Under the pieces are notes generated by a model that had not been told where the DNA came from, made no database searches, and was given only the letters and a program-made list of their open reading frames with translations. Position numbers and translations under genes: made by a program. A stretch of DNA of 64,000 nucleotides. Origin: Natrinema gelatinilyticum. GTDB taxonomy: Archaea > Halobacteriota > Halobacteria > Halobacteriales > Natrialbaceae. The stretch lies in the NCBI RefSeq assembly GCF_024266705.1, contig NZ_CP100756.1, positions 1,364,001-1,428,000 of the forward strand. Reading direction: 5' to 3'. Numbering within the stretch: position 1 is the stretch's first letter; each line of letters opens with the position of its first letter. Shown piece by piece: positions 1-9,239 of this stretch.

Positions 1-35
1 TGAATCCGAGCTGCGGAACTCCTTGACGGACCGCC

Positions 36-224
36 CTACCCTCGGCGGGTACGGATCACGAAGACAGCGAGTATGGCAGCGACGACTCCGAGTATCGTTG
101 GAACGAGCTGTCCCGATCCCCACTCCCATCCGAGAAATCGAGTTCCGACGATCGCGACGAAGGCAAACGCCACGCCGATCGCGGTAACGAGCGGGGACGA
201 ACTTCGGCCGAGTGATGCCGACAT
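36..224 (-). CDS. Small two-helix membrane protein, unknown function
   Basis: The 62-residue product has two hydrophobic stretches (about residues 12-30 and 41-57) joined by a short loop containing GWEWGSG, and ends in the basic tail RTRRG, so it is probably a two-helix membrane hairpin. It lies just downstream of the ArsA-like ATPase gene on the same strand, with a 58-bp gap. Composition is typical of haloarchaeal coding DNA. I do not recognise a family, and no function can be assigned. Confidence 0.6.
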   Translation of the reverse strand: MSASLGRSSSPLVTAIGVAFAFVAIVGTRFLGWEWGSGQLVPTILGVVAAILAVFVIRTRRG

Positions 225-282
225 GAATTAATGTAAGATATGCATAATATAAGTGCAGGGGTACCGGCCTCGGTACTGCGGC

Positions 283-1257
283 TCAGTTCGGCAACCGCTT
301 TGCGATCACCGCGAGCGGTTCGCGCCCTTGTGCTTCTCCCTCGAGGTCGGGGAGCGTCACCACGTCGAGATCCGGGAACGTCGTGCGGATTTCGGCCAGC
401 CGTTCCTCGTGGCGCTGTTGACGTGATCGGCAACGCGGACACCCGTCGTGGGGGTCCTCGAGGATCCGATTCACGACCAGTCGCTCGACCGGCACGGCTG
501 CCTCGCGGAGCCGCTCGACCAGCCGTTCCGTCTCGGCGATGGCCATCGACTCCGGGATGAGCACGACGCGGAACTCGGTCCGTTCGGAATCGACGAGAAG
601 GTCGCGAGCCCGCTCGAGTCGAGCCTGAAACGCCGCGAGGTCGTCCGCCTCGTCACGATCACCGGTCATCACCGAAATCGGCCCGAGGAACGCCGTCCGG
701 GCGGCCGATCCGATCCGCCGAACCTGCCCGCGTAACGATTGGGCCGTCTCGAGCGCCAGGCCCATCACTTCTGGCATGTCGAACAGCCGTAACGTGTGGC
801 CCGTCGGTGCGGTGTCGAAGACGATGCTCTCCCACTCGCCCGAGTCAACGTACTCGACCAGCAAATCTAGCGTCGCGATTTCGTCGCTGCCGGCCGGCAC
901 GCCGCCCGCGAAGAACCGTTCGATCTCGTCGTCCGAGAGACTGATCCCAGCGCCGCGGAGGTCTTTGGCCAGCGCCCGCGCGAGTTTCTCGTAGCGCTCC
1001 TTCTGCGTCTCGGGGTCGATCTCGACGGCCCACAGGCCGCCCGGGTGGTCGGTATCGGACTCGAGCGATCGCAATGGCTCGAGTTCGGTCGGATCCGGCC
1101 CGAGATCCGTCTCGAACGAATCGGCCAGTGAGTGGGCCGGATCGGTCGAGACGACGAGGGTCTTCCGGCCGGCGGCTGCCAGTGACAGTCCGGTTGCCGC
1201 CGCGCAGGTCGTCTTGCCAACGCCGCCCTTACCGCCGTAGAAGATGCAGTCGGTCAC
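283..1257 (-). CDS. ArsA/Get3-family P-loop ATPase
   Basis: This is an anion-pump/tail-anchored-protein-type ATPase of 324 residues. The deviant Walker A motif GGKGGVGKTT is at the N-terminus, the STDPAHSLADSF switch follows, and FDTAPTGHTLRLFDMP matches the ArsA/Get3 signature. A C-terminal CPRC pair resembles the zinc-binding CXXC of dimeric Get3. A longer reading frame begins at a TTG (1299), but the GTG at 1257 (reading VTDCIFYGG) puts the P-loop at the usual distance from the N-terminus, so I chose it. No arsenic genes lie nearby, so a Get3-like chaperone role for tail-anchored proteins is as likely as oxyanion export. It is soluble and probably a dimer. Confidence 0.9.
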   Translation of the reverse strand: MTDCIFYGGKGGVGKTTCAAATGLSLAAAGRKTLVVSTDPAHSLADSFETDLGPDPTELEPLRSLESDTDHPGGLWAVEIDPETQKERYEKLARALAKDLRGAGISLSDDEIERFFAGGVPAGSDEIATLDLLVEYVDSGEWESIVFDTAPTGHTLRLFDMPEVMGLALETAQSLRGQVRRIGSAARTAFLGPISVMTGDRDEADDLAAFQARLERARDLLVDSERTEFRVVLIPESMAIAETERLVERLREAAVPVERLVVNRILEDPHDGCPRCRSRQQRHEERLAEIRTTFPDLDVVTLPDLEGEAQGREPLAVIAKRLPN

Positions 1258-1354
1258 AACGGCTGGTACGACGGGCGATGCCGTAAACGGATTCCCCAAC
1301 GGAACGATAATCGACGTTTCCGCGAACGGTATTTGGTGCGACCGACGGTCCAGT

Positions 1355-2326
1355 TTAAATGTCGACGCGATCGAACCGATAGAGTGCGATCACGAGCGGC
1401 ACGACGATCCAAAACAGCAGAATCAGGAAGGAGAACCAGTCCTGCAGGTAGAACGGTAACTCGCCGCCGAACATCTGTGCGCTGATGTTCGATCCCTGTT
1501 CGAGCAAATCAACGTCCGTAAGAAGGGTCAAACCTCTGTTGTATGCCTGGCCAGGATCGAGGTTCGTGATGAAGTACGTCCAGTCCTGCCGTCGCTCTAG
1601 GGTCACTTCTTGCCCCTGAAACTCCCGGGTATACGTCACGGTATCGAAGAAGAGGAACTCTCGCTGACCGAGCATCCTAAATACAGTCCCGAGACCGTTC
1701 CAGAGACCGTAAAAGAGCAGGAAAACGCAGAAGATCGCGGCTCCGGCGATGGTCGTCGAGCGCGTCAGTGACGAGAGCGAGACGGCGATGCTCGTGTAGG
1801 CGACACCATAGATTATCGACATGACGAGCAATCCGCCGTAGTCTGCGATATCGAATCCGCCGAGAAATGCGGCGACGATAGCTGCGGCGAGGACGAATCC
1901 GACGGTCAGCGACATCGACAACACGGCCGAGCGGCCGAGTAGTTTTCCGATAACGACGTCCTTTCGCGAATGGGGTAGCGAAAGAAGGATTTTGATGCTT
2001 CCGGACTCGCGCTCACCAGCGATTGACTTCCAGCCCAGGATCAGCGCAATCAGCGGCACAATCCACTTGGTCACCTGGCTGACGAGGACGACGAGCATAT
2101 CGGTCGTCGCTCCCTGTGCCGCGATATCCTCGCCGAAGTACGACAGCGCTCCCGCGATGCCGACCAGTAACAGGAAGAAGAGTGCGCTCAGCCCCCAGAA
2201 GAGCCACGAGCGTACCGAATCCTGAAAGTCCTTCTTCGCGACCGCGACGATGCTCCCGGGATGAATCGAACTCGAGGCTGATCCGCCGCCCGAGGACTCT
2301 CCCACGGTTCCGGTGTCGGTGCTCAT
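1355..2326 (-). CDS. ABC-2 type transporter permease
   Basis: A 323-residue integral membrane protein. It has an acidic, Gly/Ser-rich N-terminal tail of about 25 residues, then a helix around residues 40-65 and a cluster of five further helices. GERESGSIKILLSLPHSRKDV is the amphipathic coupling motif typical of ABC-2 permeases (NosY/GldF type). A soluble extracytoplasmic loop sits between the last two helices. Its ATG overlaps the stop of the upstream ATPase gene in an ATGA arrangement (2323-2326), so the two are translationally coupled and form one transporter. The substrate cannot be told from sequence. Copper/nitrous-oxide maturation and multidrug or lipid export are all served by this family. 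Confidence 0.85.
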   Translation of the reverse strand: MSTDTGTVGESSGGGSASSSIHPGSIVAVAKKDFQDSVRSWLFWGLSALFFLLLVGIAGALSYFGEDIAAQGATTDMLVVLVSQVTKWIVPLIALILGWKSIAGERESGSIKILLSLPHSRKDVVIGKLLGRSAVLSMSLTVGFVLAAAIVAAFLGGFDIADYGGLLVMSIIYGVAYTSIAVSLSSLTRSTTIAGAAIFCVFLLFYGLWNGLGTVFRMLGQREFLFFDTVTYTREFQGQEVTLERRQDWTYFITNLDPGQAYNRGLTLLTDVDLLEQGSNISAQMFGGELPFYLQDWFSFLILLFWIVVPLVIALYRFDRVDI

Positions 2327-3255
2327 CGTGCGCGCACCTCCGTCTTCGCGCCGGTCGTGTAGGATTGGAAGACGTCCTCGAGCGAGGCCTCGGTCGTCTG
2401 GAAGTCCTGTACCTCGATGCCGTGATCCTCGAGCGTCGAGAGGACGGTCGTCTTCGAGCCGCCGACAGCGGCGACGATCGTCGGCGGATCCTCGCCCTCG
2501 ACGGTGGCGTGGGTGACGTCGTGGAGCGAGCGAACTGCCTGGAGGGCGTCCTGGTCGATCCGGTCGACGGTAACGCGCAGCGACGTGCCGCCGTCGAGGG
2601 AGTCGCGCAGTCCCTCGACGGAGTCGACGGCGACCATCTCGCCGTCGCGGAGGATGCCGACGCGGTCACAGACCGCCTCGACCTGCTCCATGATGTGACT
2701 CGAGAAGAAGACGGTCGCGCCCCGGTCGTTCTCTTCGCGGACGAGGTCACGCATCTCGCGGGCGCCGTTCGGATCGAGGCCGGTCGAGGGCTCGTCTAAG
2801 ATGAGTAGGTCCGGCTCGCCGACCAGCGCCATCGCAAGCATGAGCCGCTGAGACATTCCCTTCGAGAAGCCGCCGGCCTTCCTGTCGACTGCGTCCTCGA
2901 GGCCCACGCGTTCCAACAGCGCTTCGGGATCGTCGTGGGCGTTCTTGGAGTCGATCGCGAACTCGAGGTGTTGGCGGGCGGTCAGGCGGCCGTAGGTTTC
3001 GACACCTTCGGGGAGGACGCCGGTTCGCTGCCGGATGTCCCGGCTGTTTCGTTGTGCATCCATGCCGAGGACGCTGACCGACCCGTCGGTCGGGCGGGCG
3101 AAATCCAGAACGATGTTGATCATCGTCGACTTGCCGGCACCGTTGGGACCAAGGAAGCCGAACACTTCACCCTCATCGACCCGGAAGGAGAGGTCGTTCA
3201 GTGCGAGGGTCTGACCGAACGATTTGGTCAGGTTGTCGACTGTGATAGCTGGCAT
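2323..3255 (-). CDS. ABC transporter ATP-binding protein
   Basis: A 310-residue nucleotide-binding subunit. It shows Walker A GPNGAGKST, the signature FSKGMSQRL, Walker B LLILDEPSTGLDP, a D-loop and the switch histidine in FFSSHIMEQVE. The C-terminal 90 residues form the extra domain common in ABC-2-type ATPases (DUF4162-like) and end in VFQSYTTG. It is the first gene of a two-gene operon with the permease, overlapping it by 4 bp. It powers transport by the partner permease at the cytoplasmic face of the membrane. Substrate unknown. Confidence 0.93.
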   Translation of the reverse strand: MPAITVDNLTKSFGQTLALNDLSFRVDEGEVFGFLGPNGAGKSTMINIVLDFARPTDGSVSVLGMDAQRNSRDIRQRTGVLPEGVETYGRLTARQHLEFAIDSKNAHDDPEALLERVGLEDAVDRKAGGFSKGMSQRLMLAMALVGEPDLLILDEPSTGLDPNGAREMRDLVREENDRGATVFFSSHIMEQVEAVCDRVGILRDGEMVAVDSVEGLRDSLDGGTSLRVTVDRIDQDALQAVRSLHDVTHATVEGEDPPTIVAAVGGSKTTVLSTLEDHGIEVQDFQTTEASLEDVFQSYTTGAKTEVRAR

Positions 3256-3331
3256 GCCCGTACGATCGTAGCGTTACCCGATAAGGTTTTTGACATCACT
3301 ATTAGGTCTGAAACCATCGTTTTTCACCCGT

Positions 3332-3634
3332 TTACCCGCTCGCGCCGTCACCTCGGTGAACTAATAAGTGTTGCAGATGCCAAATCGAGTCGTCCGGCCC
3401 GTATCGGTCTGCGGTCCGCTCGACTTCTGCGGCGTACCGGTCTCGAGCCTCATCGTCGGCCACCCGCTCGAGTTCGGTTTCGGGGATTTCGATGGCTGCA
3501 GTGACGTCGGGGGCGGTTCGCAGCGCCGTCGACGATCGCTGGCGTTACTGGTAGCGAGCGCCGTCCGTAGTCGCGTAGACGAGCGTGACGAAATCGGGGT
3601 CGCTCGGTTCCCGTTCGACGAGTCGACACTGCAC
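3332..3634 (-). pseudogene. Small haloarchaeal ORF interrupted by an in-frame TAA
   Basis: Reading from a GTG at 3634 gives a 29-codon segment (MQCRLVEREPSDPDFV...TDGARYQ), a TAA at 3547-3545, then 70 more codons in the same frame (RQRSSTALRTAPDVTAA...RYGPDDSIWHLQHLL) to a TAA at 3334-3332. Both halves have haloarchaeal amino-acid composition, and together they look like one acidic cytoplasmic protein of about 100 residues. A single CAA/CAG-to-TAA change would explain the break. A sequencing error, or two genuinely separate short ORFs, are the alternatives. I do not recognise the family with certainty. Confidence 0.5.
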
Positions 3635-3825
3635 TGACGTCTCACTCAGACGGGGCCGATTTGGGGACGGTTACCAAAATGTACCGCGTCAGTACGATCA
3701 GGATCTGGAACGCGCTCCCTGTTACTACGCTGCGACGTACTCCACACCGCTATGCTCCCCCTACTCGTGCGAACGAGCCCCGAGGTACTTGGGGATCGAC
3801 GTCGGACCAGTGACGACGAGCACCG

Positions 3826-4581
3826 ATGGCCGAGACGAGAGGGGAGCGCGTCGACTGCTGGACCGATCACGTCGACCAACTCTGCGACGACGGGGAGACC
3901 GTCGAGCGACGCGTCGATCTTGAGGATGCGACGGTCGTCGTCACGAATCGTCGCGTCATGACGTTTACACCCGAGTCGGACGGACCACACTTTCGCCACA
4001 TCGATCGACCGAACGTGGGGGCCGTGAGCGTCGAAACGACCGAGCGACTGAGCCAGCTCGTCTGGGGGATCGCTGCGGCCGTCGTCGGAGTCGGATTGGT
4101 GGAGACGGCGAGGGCCATCAGATTCACCGAGTACGTCCCGGGGTTCGAGTTGCAGGCTGTCGGCTCGCTCCCGGGAGCGAACGCCATCGAGAATCTCGTG
4201 AACGGCGCGCTCTCGGCGATCGAAACGGCACTTCTGATACTCGACTGGGCGATTCTCCTGAGCGGCGGTGTGGCGTTCGCCGTCGCGACCGCGTTCGTCG
4301 TCCGCTACGTCCGCTCGCGATCGTACCGGCTCGTCCTCCGAATACGCGGCCACGACGATCTCGTGTTGCCCGTCGGTGACGCGGATCTCGAGGCCGACCT
4401 CGTCACCGACCTCGAGGCCGCGATTCGGCCGGGGTCGACGCTCGGAGGAAGTTCACCGGCTGATGGTCACGCTGGCGTCGACGACGGCGATACGCGGCTC
4501 GGGAGCGACCGACGTGGCGATGACCGGGATCAGAACGATCGGCCCGGCGCGGAGTGGTTGGGAGACGAGGAGTCAGGCTGA
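3826..4581 (+). CDS. Membrane protein with PH-like cytoplasmic halves
   Basis: A 251-residue protein. An N-terminal soluble part of about 65 residues ([16 protein letters not shown] resembles bacterial-type PH/bPH2 domains) is followed by two long hydrophobic segments (about residues 70-95 and 125-165), then a second soluble stretch with [12 protein letters not shown] and a disordered acidic tail. The NRRVM motif and the RSYRLVLRI repeat suggest a membrane-anchored PH-domain protein. The uvrC start lies 27 bp downstream on the same strand, so the two may be cotranscribed. Function unknown. Confidence 0.7.
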   Translation: MAETRGERVDCWTDHVDQLCDDGETVERRVDLEDATVVVTNRRVMTFTPESDGPHFRHIDRPNVGAVSVETTERLSQLVWGIAAAVVGVGLVETARAIRFTEYVPGFELQAVGSLPGANAIENLVNGALSAIETALLILDWAILLSGGVAFAVATAFVVRYVRSRSYRLVLRIRGHDDLVLPVGDADLEADLVTDLEAAIRPGSTLGGSSPADGHAGVDDGDTRLGSDRRGDDRDQNDRPGAEWLGDEESG

Positions 4582-4607
4582 AACCCGCCGACGTTCTAGA
4601 CCCGTCG

Positions 4608-6425
4608 ATGAACGACGATGGGGTTCGCGAGCGTGCGGGATCGTTGCCTCGTGAGCCGGGCGTCTATCAGTTCCGCGAGGGCGAAACGACGCTCTACGTC
4701 GGAAAGGCAGTCGATCTCCGGGATCGGGTCCGCTCCTACGCCGATCCGCGAAGCGCGCGGATCCGCCGGATGGTCGACCGCGCCGACGGGATCGAGGTCG
4801 CCGTCACCGACACGGAGACCCAGGCACTGTTGCTCGAGGCGAACCTGATCAAGCGCCACCAACCCCGGTACAACGTCCGACTCAAGGACGACAAGTCCTA
4901 TCCGATGGTCCAGGTGACGGTCCACGATGCGCCTCGGATCGAGATTACGCGGGACCCGGACGGCAAGGCCCACGGCGCTCCGAGTGCGAGTAGCGCGGAC
5001 CGGAGTTCCGCGAACCGTTCGAGTGGACCGACTGTCTTCGGTCCCTACACGAACAAGGGTCAGGTCGAAATCGTCGTGAAAGCGTTGCGAGAGACCTACG
5101 GCGTCCGCGGCTGTTCCGATCACAAGTACGCGGGCCGTGACCGTCCCTGTCTCGACTACGAGATGGGGCTCTGCACGGCACCCTGTACCGGCGAGATTGA
5201 CCTCGAGAGCTACGGCGAGGACGTCGCCGCAGTCGAGCGCTTTCTGGAGGGCGAGACGGGGATTCTCGCAGATCCGCTGCACCGGGAGATGGAAGCCGCC
5301 GCACAGGAGCAGAACTTCGAGCGCGCGGCGAATCTGCGGGATCGCCTCGAGACGGTCGAAGCCTTCCACGGTGAAGGTGGCGAGGCGGTCCAATCGGTCG
5401 GCGACGAGCGGGCCGTCGACGTCCTCGGGGTCGCTATCGAGGGGGAGGACGCGACCGTCGCCCGACTCCGCGCAGAAGACGGCAAACTGATCGAACGCGA
5501 CCGGCATATGCTCGAGGCGCCCGGCTCAGCAGGAGTCGACGCCGACGGCGATTCGGACGGGGTCCCGGGGGTTCTGGCGGCCTTCCTCGTCCAGTACTAC
5601 GCCGAACGCGACCTCCCGGACGCGCTCCTGCTGCCGGAACGCCACGGCGACGGAGAAGTTGCGGCCTGGCTCGAGGCCGAAGGCGTCGCCGTCCGCGTCC
5701 CGGGGGCGGGACGGGAGGCCAAACTGGTCGAACTCGCGCTGAAGAACGCCCGGCGGAACGTGGGTCGGCACGACGAGTGCGGAATGCTCGCGGACGCCCT
5801 CGAACTCGAGGCGGCCGGGCAGATCGAGGGCTTCGACGTGAGCCACGCCCAGGGGAAGTCGGCGGTCGGAAGCGACGTCACCTTCGTCGATGGAAGCGCC
5901 GAAACGGCCGACTACCGGCGGAAGAAGCTCACCGATCAGAACGACGACTACGACAATATGCGCGCCCTCGTCGAGTGGCGCGCACGCCGCGCGGTCGAGG
6001 GGCGCGACGACCGGCCCGACCCCGATCTGATACTGATCGACGGCGGCGAGGGGCAACTCGAGGCCGCCCGCGACGCGCTGTCCGAAGTCGGCTGGGACGT
6101 TCCGGCGGTCGCACTGGCCAAAGCAGAGGAACGGGTGATCACCCCGGACCGGGAATTTTCCTGGCCGAGCGACGCGCCGCATCTGCACCTCCTCCAGCGC
6201 GTTCGAGACGAGGCTCACCGATTCGCAGTGCAGTACCACCAGACCGTCCGAGACGAGGTCAAGACGGTGTTAGACGACGTCCACGGCGTGGGTCCCGAAA
6301 CCCGAAAGCGACTCCTCGGTCGCTTCGGTAGCGTCGAAAACGTCCGCGAGGCGAGCCTCGAGGACCTCCAGAGCGTCGAGGGAATCGGCGCGAAGACGGC
6401 AGAAACGATCAAGTCGCGCCTCTGA
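4608..6425 (+). CDS. uvrC: Excinuclease ABC subunit C
   Basis: UvrC (605 residues) makes the 3' and 5' incisions of nucleotide excision repair, recruited by UvrB. The N-terminal GIY-YIG domain is clear ([18 protein letters not shown], then [16 protein letters not shown]). Next come a Cys-containing segment ([15 protein letters not shown]), the UVR UvrB-binding motif ([15 protein letters not shown]), the RNase H-like 5' nuclease ([30 protein letters not shown]) and C-terminal helix-hairpin-helix repeats ([25 protein letters not shown]). A Ser-rich haloarchaeal insertion of about 20 residues lies just before [11 protein letters not shown]. An in-frame ATG exists upstream at 4554, but [20 protein letters not shown] is the usual N-terminus. 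The stop codon lies at the edge of the 81-bp palindromic repeat. Confidence 0.97.
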   Translation: MNDDGVRERAGSLPREPGVYQFREGETTLYVGKAVDLRDRVRSYADPRSARIRRMVDRADGIEVAVTDTETQALLLEANLIKRHQPRYNVRLKDDKSYPMVQVTVHDAPRIEITRDPDGKAHGAPSASSADRSSANRSSGPTVFGPYTNKGQVEIVVKALRETYGVRGCSDHKYAGRDRPCLDYEMGLCTAPCTGEIDLESYGEDVAAVERFLEGETGILADPLHREMEAAAQEQNFERAANLRDRLETVEAFHGEGGEAVQSVGDERAVDVLGVAIEGEDATVARLRAEDGKLIERDRHMLEAPGSAGVDADGDSDGVPGVLAAFLVQYYAERDLPDALLLPERHGDGEVAAWLEAEGVAVRVPGAGREAKLVELALKNARRNVGRHDECGMLADALELEAAGQIEGFDVSHAQGKSAVGSDVTFVDGSAETADYRRKKLTDQNDDYDNMRALVEWRARRAVEGRDDRPDPDLILIDGGEGQLEAARDALSEVGWDVPAVALAKAEERVITPDREFSWPSDAPHLHLLQRVRDEAHRFAVQYHQTVRDEVKTVLDDVHGVGPETRKRLLGRFGSVENVREASLEDLQSVEGIGAKTAETIKSRL

Positions 6426-6505
6426 TACGGTCTGCTGTAACGATGCACCGGTGAAACCGCGACCGTCCTGCGGTTTCACCGGTAATGACGTACAGTAGTC
6501 CGTAT
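6425..6505. repeat. 81-bp palindromic element, copy 1 (after uvrC)
   Basis: The element starts at the last base of the uvrC stop codon (ATACGG) and ends in CCGTAT. Its two arms pair imperfectly: CTGCTGTA against TACAGTAG, and ACCGGTGAAACCGC against GCGGTTTCACCGGT, around the loop GACCGTCCT. A second copy of equal length lies at 12094-12174. It could act as a transcription terminator or RNA-stability hairpin for uvrC, or be a non-autonomous palindromic mobile element. Confidence 0.85.
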
Positions 6506-6734
6506 GAGAGAGTGTCGAGACAGCATCGTCGGCGCGTAGACGCGTCGCGACCAACGAGAGTGGTCGCAGCCGAGGGGCAGTGGGGTACGTGGAATATGGG
6601 CGCAGAGTGAGCACGGCCATGCCTGACGGAAGCTGTTCGGCGGCCTCGATGATCGCCAGCCCGGGATACAGGTGGCCGAAAGTGCCGGGTCCTGCCGGCT
6701 CAGCCCTTTTTTGCTCTGGAACCGGAGTCGAAGC
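6506..6734. other. Intergenic region without a recognisable gene
   Basis: About 230 bp between the palindromic element and the next gene. I found no convincing reading frame and no tRNA or known RNA fold. The run CCCTTTTTTGC (6705-6715) lies about 20-30 bp before the next ATG and could be that gene's promoter core or a T-rich terminator. Confidence 0.4.
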
Positions 6735-7235
6735 ATGCCGACTCACTTGAGTGTCGAACAGGTTCACTGGTGGCTCGACCAGAACGCCGTGCAGGACGTA
6801 ACGTCCCACCCGCAAGAGGAGACGGAGTTCAACCTCCAAGTAACTCTCTCGCGTCTACCGATACATCTCATCAAAGAAGAGAAGCGGGGTCCGGTCAGGG
6901 TCGTCGGGCGCAGCGCGTTCGATACAGAACGGGCCAGGCGGCTCGTTCGCGAAGACGAATCGCGGTCGGAGCTGTTGCGCCAGGTCGGGCCAGTGCTCGC
7001 GTCGACGCCCGGCTTCTACACGTTCCTCGACGAGGAGGGGCAGGCCTGTGACCTCCGGGACGCCGAGACGATCCAATTGGAACATCGAATCTATCCGGGC
7101 GAAGCGACCCAGCAGTCGATGATGGATAGTATAATGGGCATCGCCACCGGGATGCGCTTCGTCCAGAACGTGCTCGCAGCGACCCACCTCGGTCCGCCGT
7201 CAGAACCTGACGAACGCGCCGACGAAGACACCTGA
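6735..7235 (+). CDS. DUF2299-like cytoplasmic protein
   Basis: A 166-residue soluble protein beginning MPTHLSVEQVHWWLDQN. The order of elements (N-terminal VEQVHxWL helix, FNLQVTLSRLPIHLIKEEKRGPV strands, an arginine-rich helix, a C-terminal helix) resembles archaeal DUF2299 proteins, an uncharacterised family with a chaperone-like alpha/beta fold. I name the family from memory, so treat it as tentative. The ATG at 6735 is chosen over an upstream in-frame start because the family-like similarity begins there and the preceding codons look non-coding. The last residues (SEPDERADEDT) form a disordered acidic tail. Confidence 0.7.
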   Translation: MPTHLSVEQVHWWLDQNAVQDVTSHPQEETEFNLQVTLSRLPIHLIKEEKRGPVRVVGRSAFDTERARRLVREDESRSELLRQVGPVLASTPGFYTFLDEEGQACDLRDAETIQLEHRIYPGEATQQSMMDSIMGIATGMRFVQNVLAATHLGPPSEPDERADEDT

Positions 7236-7453
7236 GGAGGGGGCCCCACCGTCGGTGAAACGCAATATAGGACTCGTTCGGGTGTCCCGACACCCGTCGA
7301 GACGATTCGAACGCATCGACATCGGACAGAGGGTATATTCTCGAACCGGAAGCTGTGGATACCGGAACTGCGAGCTATCAGTCGTCGCACAGACACCGCT
7401 ACCGTTGCGAAAGCAAGGACAGGGCTATTTCACGTGGCGACCCATGCCAACCT

Positions 7454-7750
7454 ATGGCAGACGAAGACGACCTCGACGAATTTCTCGAGGAACTGGACAG
7501 TCAGGGGGACCTCGAGACGTCTCAGCAGGTGCTATCGCTGCGGACCGAGAGTCGCCGATACGACAAACCGGTAACCATCATCGAGGGGTTCGACTTGCCA
7601 AAATCGGAAATCGAATCGACCGCCTCGGATTTGAAACAGTCGCTGGGCACGGGCGGCACGGTCGACGAGGGCCGCATCGAACTGCAGGGGGACCATCGAG
7701 ACCGCGTTCCGGAGTTACTCCGCGATCAGGGGTTCGACGTTCGCGAGTGA
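7454..7750 (+). CDS. Translation initiation factor aIF1 (SUI1 family)
   Basis: A 98-residue SUI1/eIF1-type protein. After an acidic N-terminal helix (DDLDEFLEELDSQG) comes the SUI1 fold: ESRRYDKPVTIIEGF, DLKQSLGTGGTVDEGRIELQGDH, VPELLRDQGFDV. The GTGGT loop followed by the basic or acidic EGRIELQGDH strand is the family signature. It should bind the small ribosomal subunit near the P site and police start-codon choice. It is shorter and more acidic than bacterial YciH, as expected for a halophile. It appears to be a single gene with about 215 bp of upstream intergenic sequence. Confidence 0.93.
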   Translation: MADEDDLDEFLEELDSQGDLETSQQVLSLRTESRRYDKPVTIIEGFDLPKSEIESTASDLKQSLGTGGTVDEGRIELQGDHRDRVPELLRDQGFDVRE

Positions 7751-7880
7751 ACGCACCGCCGGACCGACGGGACCGGATCACGAACGTCGCTGGCGCTGGA
7801 CTACCCGAGCCGCGTTGCGTCGGCGGATCCGTCCCCCGGACGGCAGCGAGTTATTTAAGCCTCTCATCGCAAGTACAGGT

Positions 7881-8357
7881 ATGAAGGTACGATCCGCAAC
7901 AGCCGCCGATTTCGGGCCCATTACGGCTGTCGCCCGCGCCACCTGGCACGACACCTACGACGAACTCGAGGCCGACGTAATCGATCGAACCGTCGACGAC
8001 TGGTACACGGACGACTCGATGCCCCTCGAAGCTCCCGGAACGGTGGTTCTGGTCGCGGAGACGGACGACGACCTCGTCGGCTTCACCCATGCGGTCGCCC
8101 AGGGCGAAAAAGCGGACGTCCTCCGGATGTACGTCCACCCGGACCACCAGGGAGAGGGAATCGGCTCGAAACTCCACGAGCGGCTGATCGCTGAACTCGA
8201 CGCCTACGACGTCGACCGGGTCCGGTCGATCGACTTCGCGTTCAACGACACCAGCCGCGCCTTCTACGAGGGACTCGGCTTCGAACAGACCGACGAAGGT
8301 GAAGTCGAAATCGACGGGGAGTACTACCCTGAGGCGGTCTACACGCTCGAGTTGTAA
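7881..8357 (+). CDS. GNAT-family N-acetyltransferase, first of a tandem pair
   Basis: A 158-residue GCN5-related acetyltransferase. Motif A is clear (LRMYVHPDHQGEGIGSKLHE, the acetyl-CoA pyrophosphate loop Q/R-x-x-G-x-G), preceded by VLVAETDDDLVGFTHA and followed by the motif B strand FAFNDTSRAFYEGLGFEQTD. It ends in VYTLEL, identical to the end of the neighbouring paralog. The ATG at 7881 fits the standard N-terminus (MKVRSATAADF); TTATTTAAG lies about 30 bp upstream and could be its TATA box. The substrate (small molecule or protein N-terminus) is not deducible. Confidence 0.9.
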   Translation: MKVRSATAADFGPITAVARATWHDTYDELEADVIDRTVDDWYTDDSMPLEAPGTVVLVAETDDDLVGFTHAVAQGEKADVLRMYVHPDHQGEGIGSKLHERLIAELDAYDVDRVRSIDFAFNDTSRAFYEGLGFEQTDEGEVEIDGEYYPEAVYTLEL

Positions 8358-8546
8358 CAAACGGAAAAGACCGGAAGAACGGTCGAGACCGGAAAGAGTG
8401 GACAACTGGGAGCGAACGAACGTCGGGAAGGCCCCGTCCGTTCCGGGGTCTCGTCCGTTCTGGGGTCGATGCTGTTCGCGGTGGCGAACAAACTCCCTAA
8501 CCAAGACGGTGGAACCACTTTGTCACTCGATGCCGTAGTTAGTCGT

Positions 8547-9029
8547 ATGGAGATCAGACCTGCGACCCACGACGACCGCGAGCGGATCAGGACCGTCGCT
8601 CGTGACACCTGGCACGACACCTACGACGAACTGGACGCCGAGACTATCGACGAAACGATCGACGAGTGGTACGGGGACGAGGCCCTCGAGACGGCTCTGT
8701 CGAAGGCGGGCACCGCGTTTCTCGTCGCCGAGGTCGACGGCGAGGTAGTCGGGTTCGCCCACGGCGTCGTCACTGCAGAGGAGGGCGACGTCCTGCGATT
8801 GTCGGTTCATCCGAGTCACCAGAAAGCGGGGATCGGGACCGCACTGTACGAACGGCTCCGCGAAGACCTCCGGGACTTCAACATGAAACGGATGCGTGCG
8901 ATCGACCTCGCATCGAACGAGGGCGGTCGGGAGTTCTACGAAACGCACGGCTTCGAACCGACCGACGAGGACGACGTCGAGATCGGCGGCCAGCAACGCC
9001 GAGAAGTGGTCTACACGCTCGAGTTGTGA
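8547..9029 (+). CDS. GNAT-family N-acetyltransferase, second of a tandem pair
   Basis: A 160-residue paralog of the preceding gene. Shared blocks include TWHDTYDELDAE, VVGFAHGV, LRLSVHPSHQKAGIGTALYE, REFYETHGFEPTDE and the terminal VYTLEL. The acetyl-CoA loop here reads QKAGIG. The start (MEIRPATHDDRERI) aligns with that of the first copy. The 189-bp gap between the genes leaves room for a separate promoter, so the duplicates may be expressed under different conditions. Substrate unknown. Confidence 0.9.
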   Translation: MEIRPATHDDRERIRTVARDTWHDTYDELDAETIDETIDEWYGDEALETALSKAGTAFLVAEVDGEVVGFAHGVVTAEEGDVLRLSVHPSHQKAGIGTALYERLREDLRDFNMKRMRAIDLASNEGGREFYETHGFEPTDEDDVEIGGQQRREVVYTLEL

Positions 9030-9239
9030 TCTGGGCCGGTCGGGGTCGTTCTCGGGTCGGTCGAACGCACCTCTCTATCAACCCTCGTCCGATCGGGTGA
9101 CGGTTCGGAACAGGTGAAACGCGACTGTCGAAACCCGGCTGCCGGTGGGATGCACTCGCGTCTCGAGTAGTCAAAAACAGACCTTGCAAATGCATAGCTG
9201 GGACGCAAGTGGACTGATGGTGTGGACCTCCGTATCACA

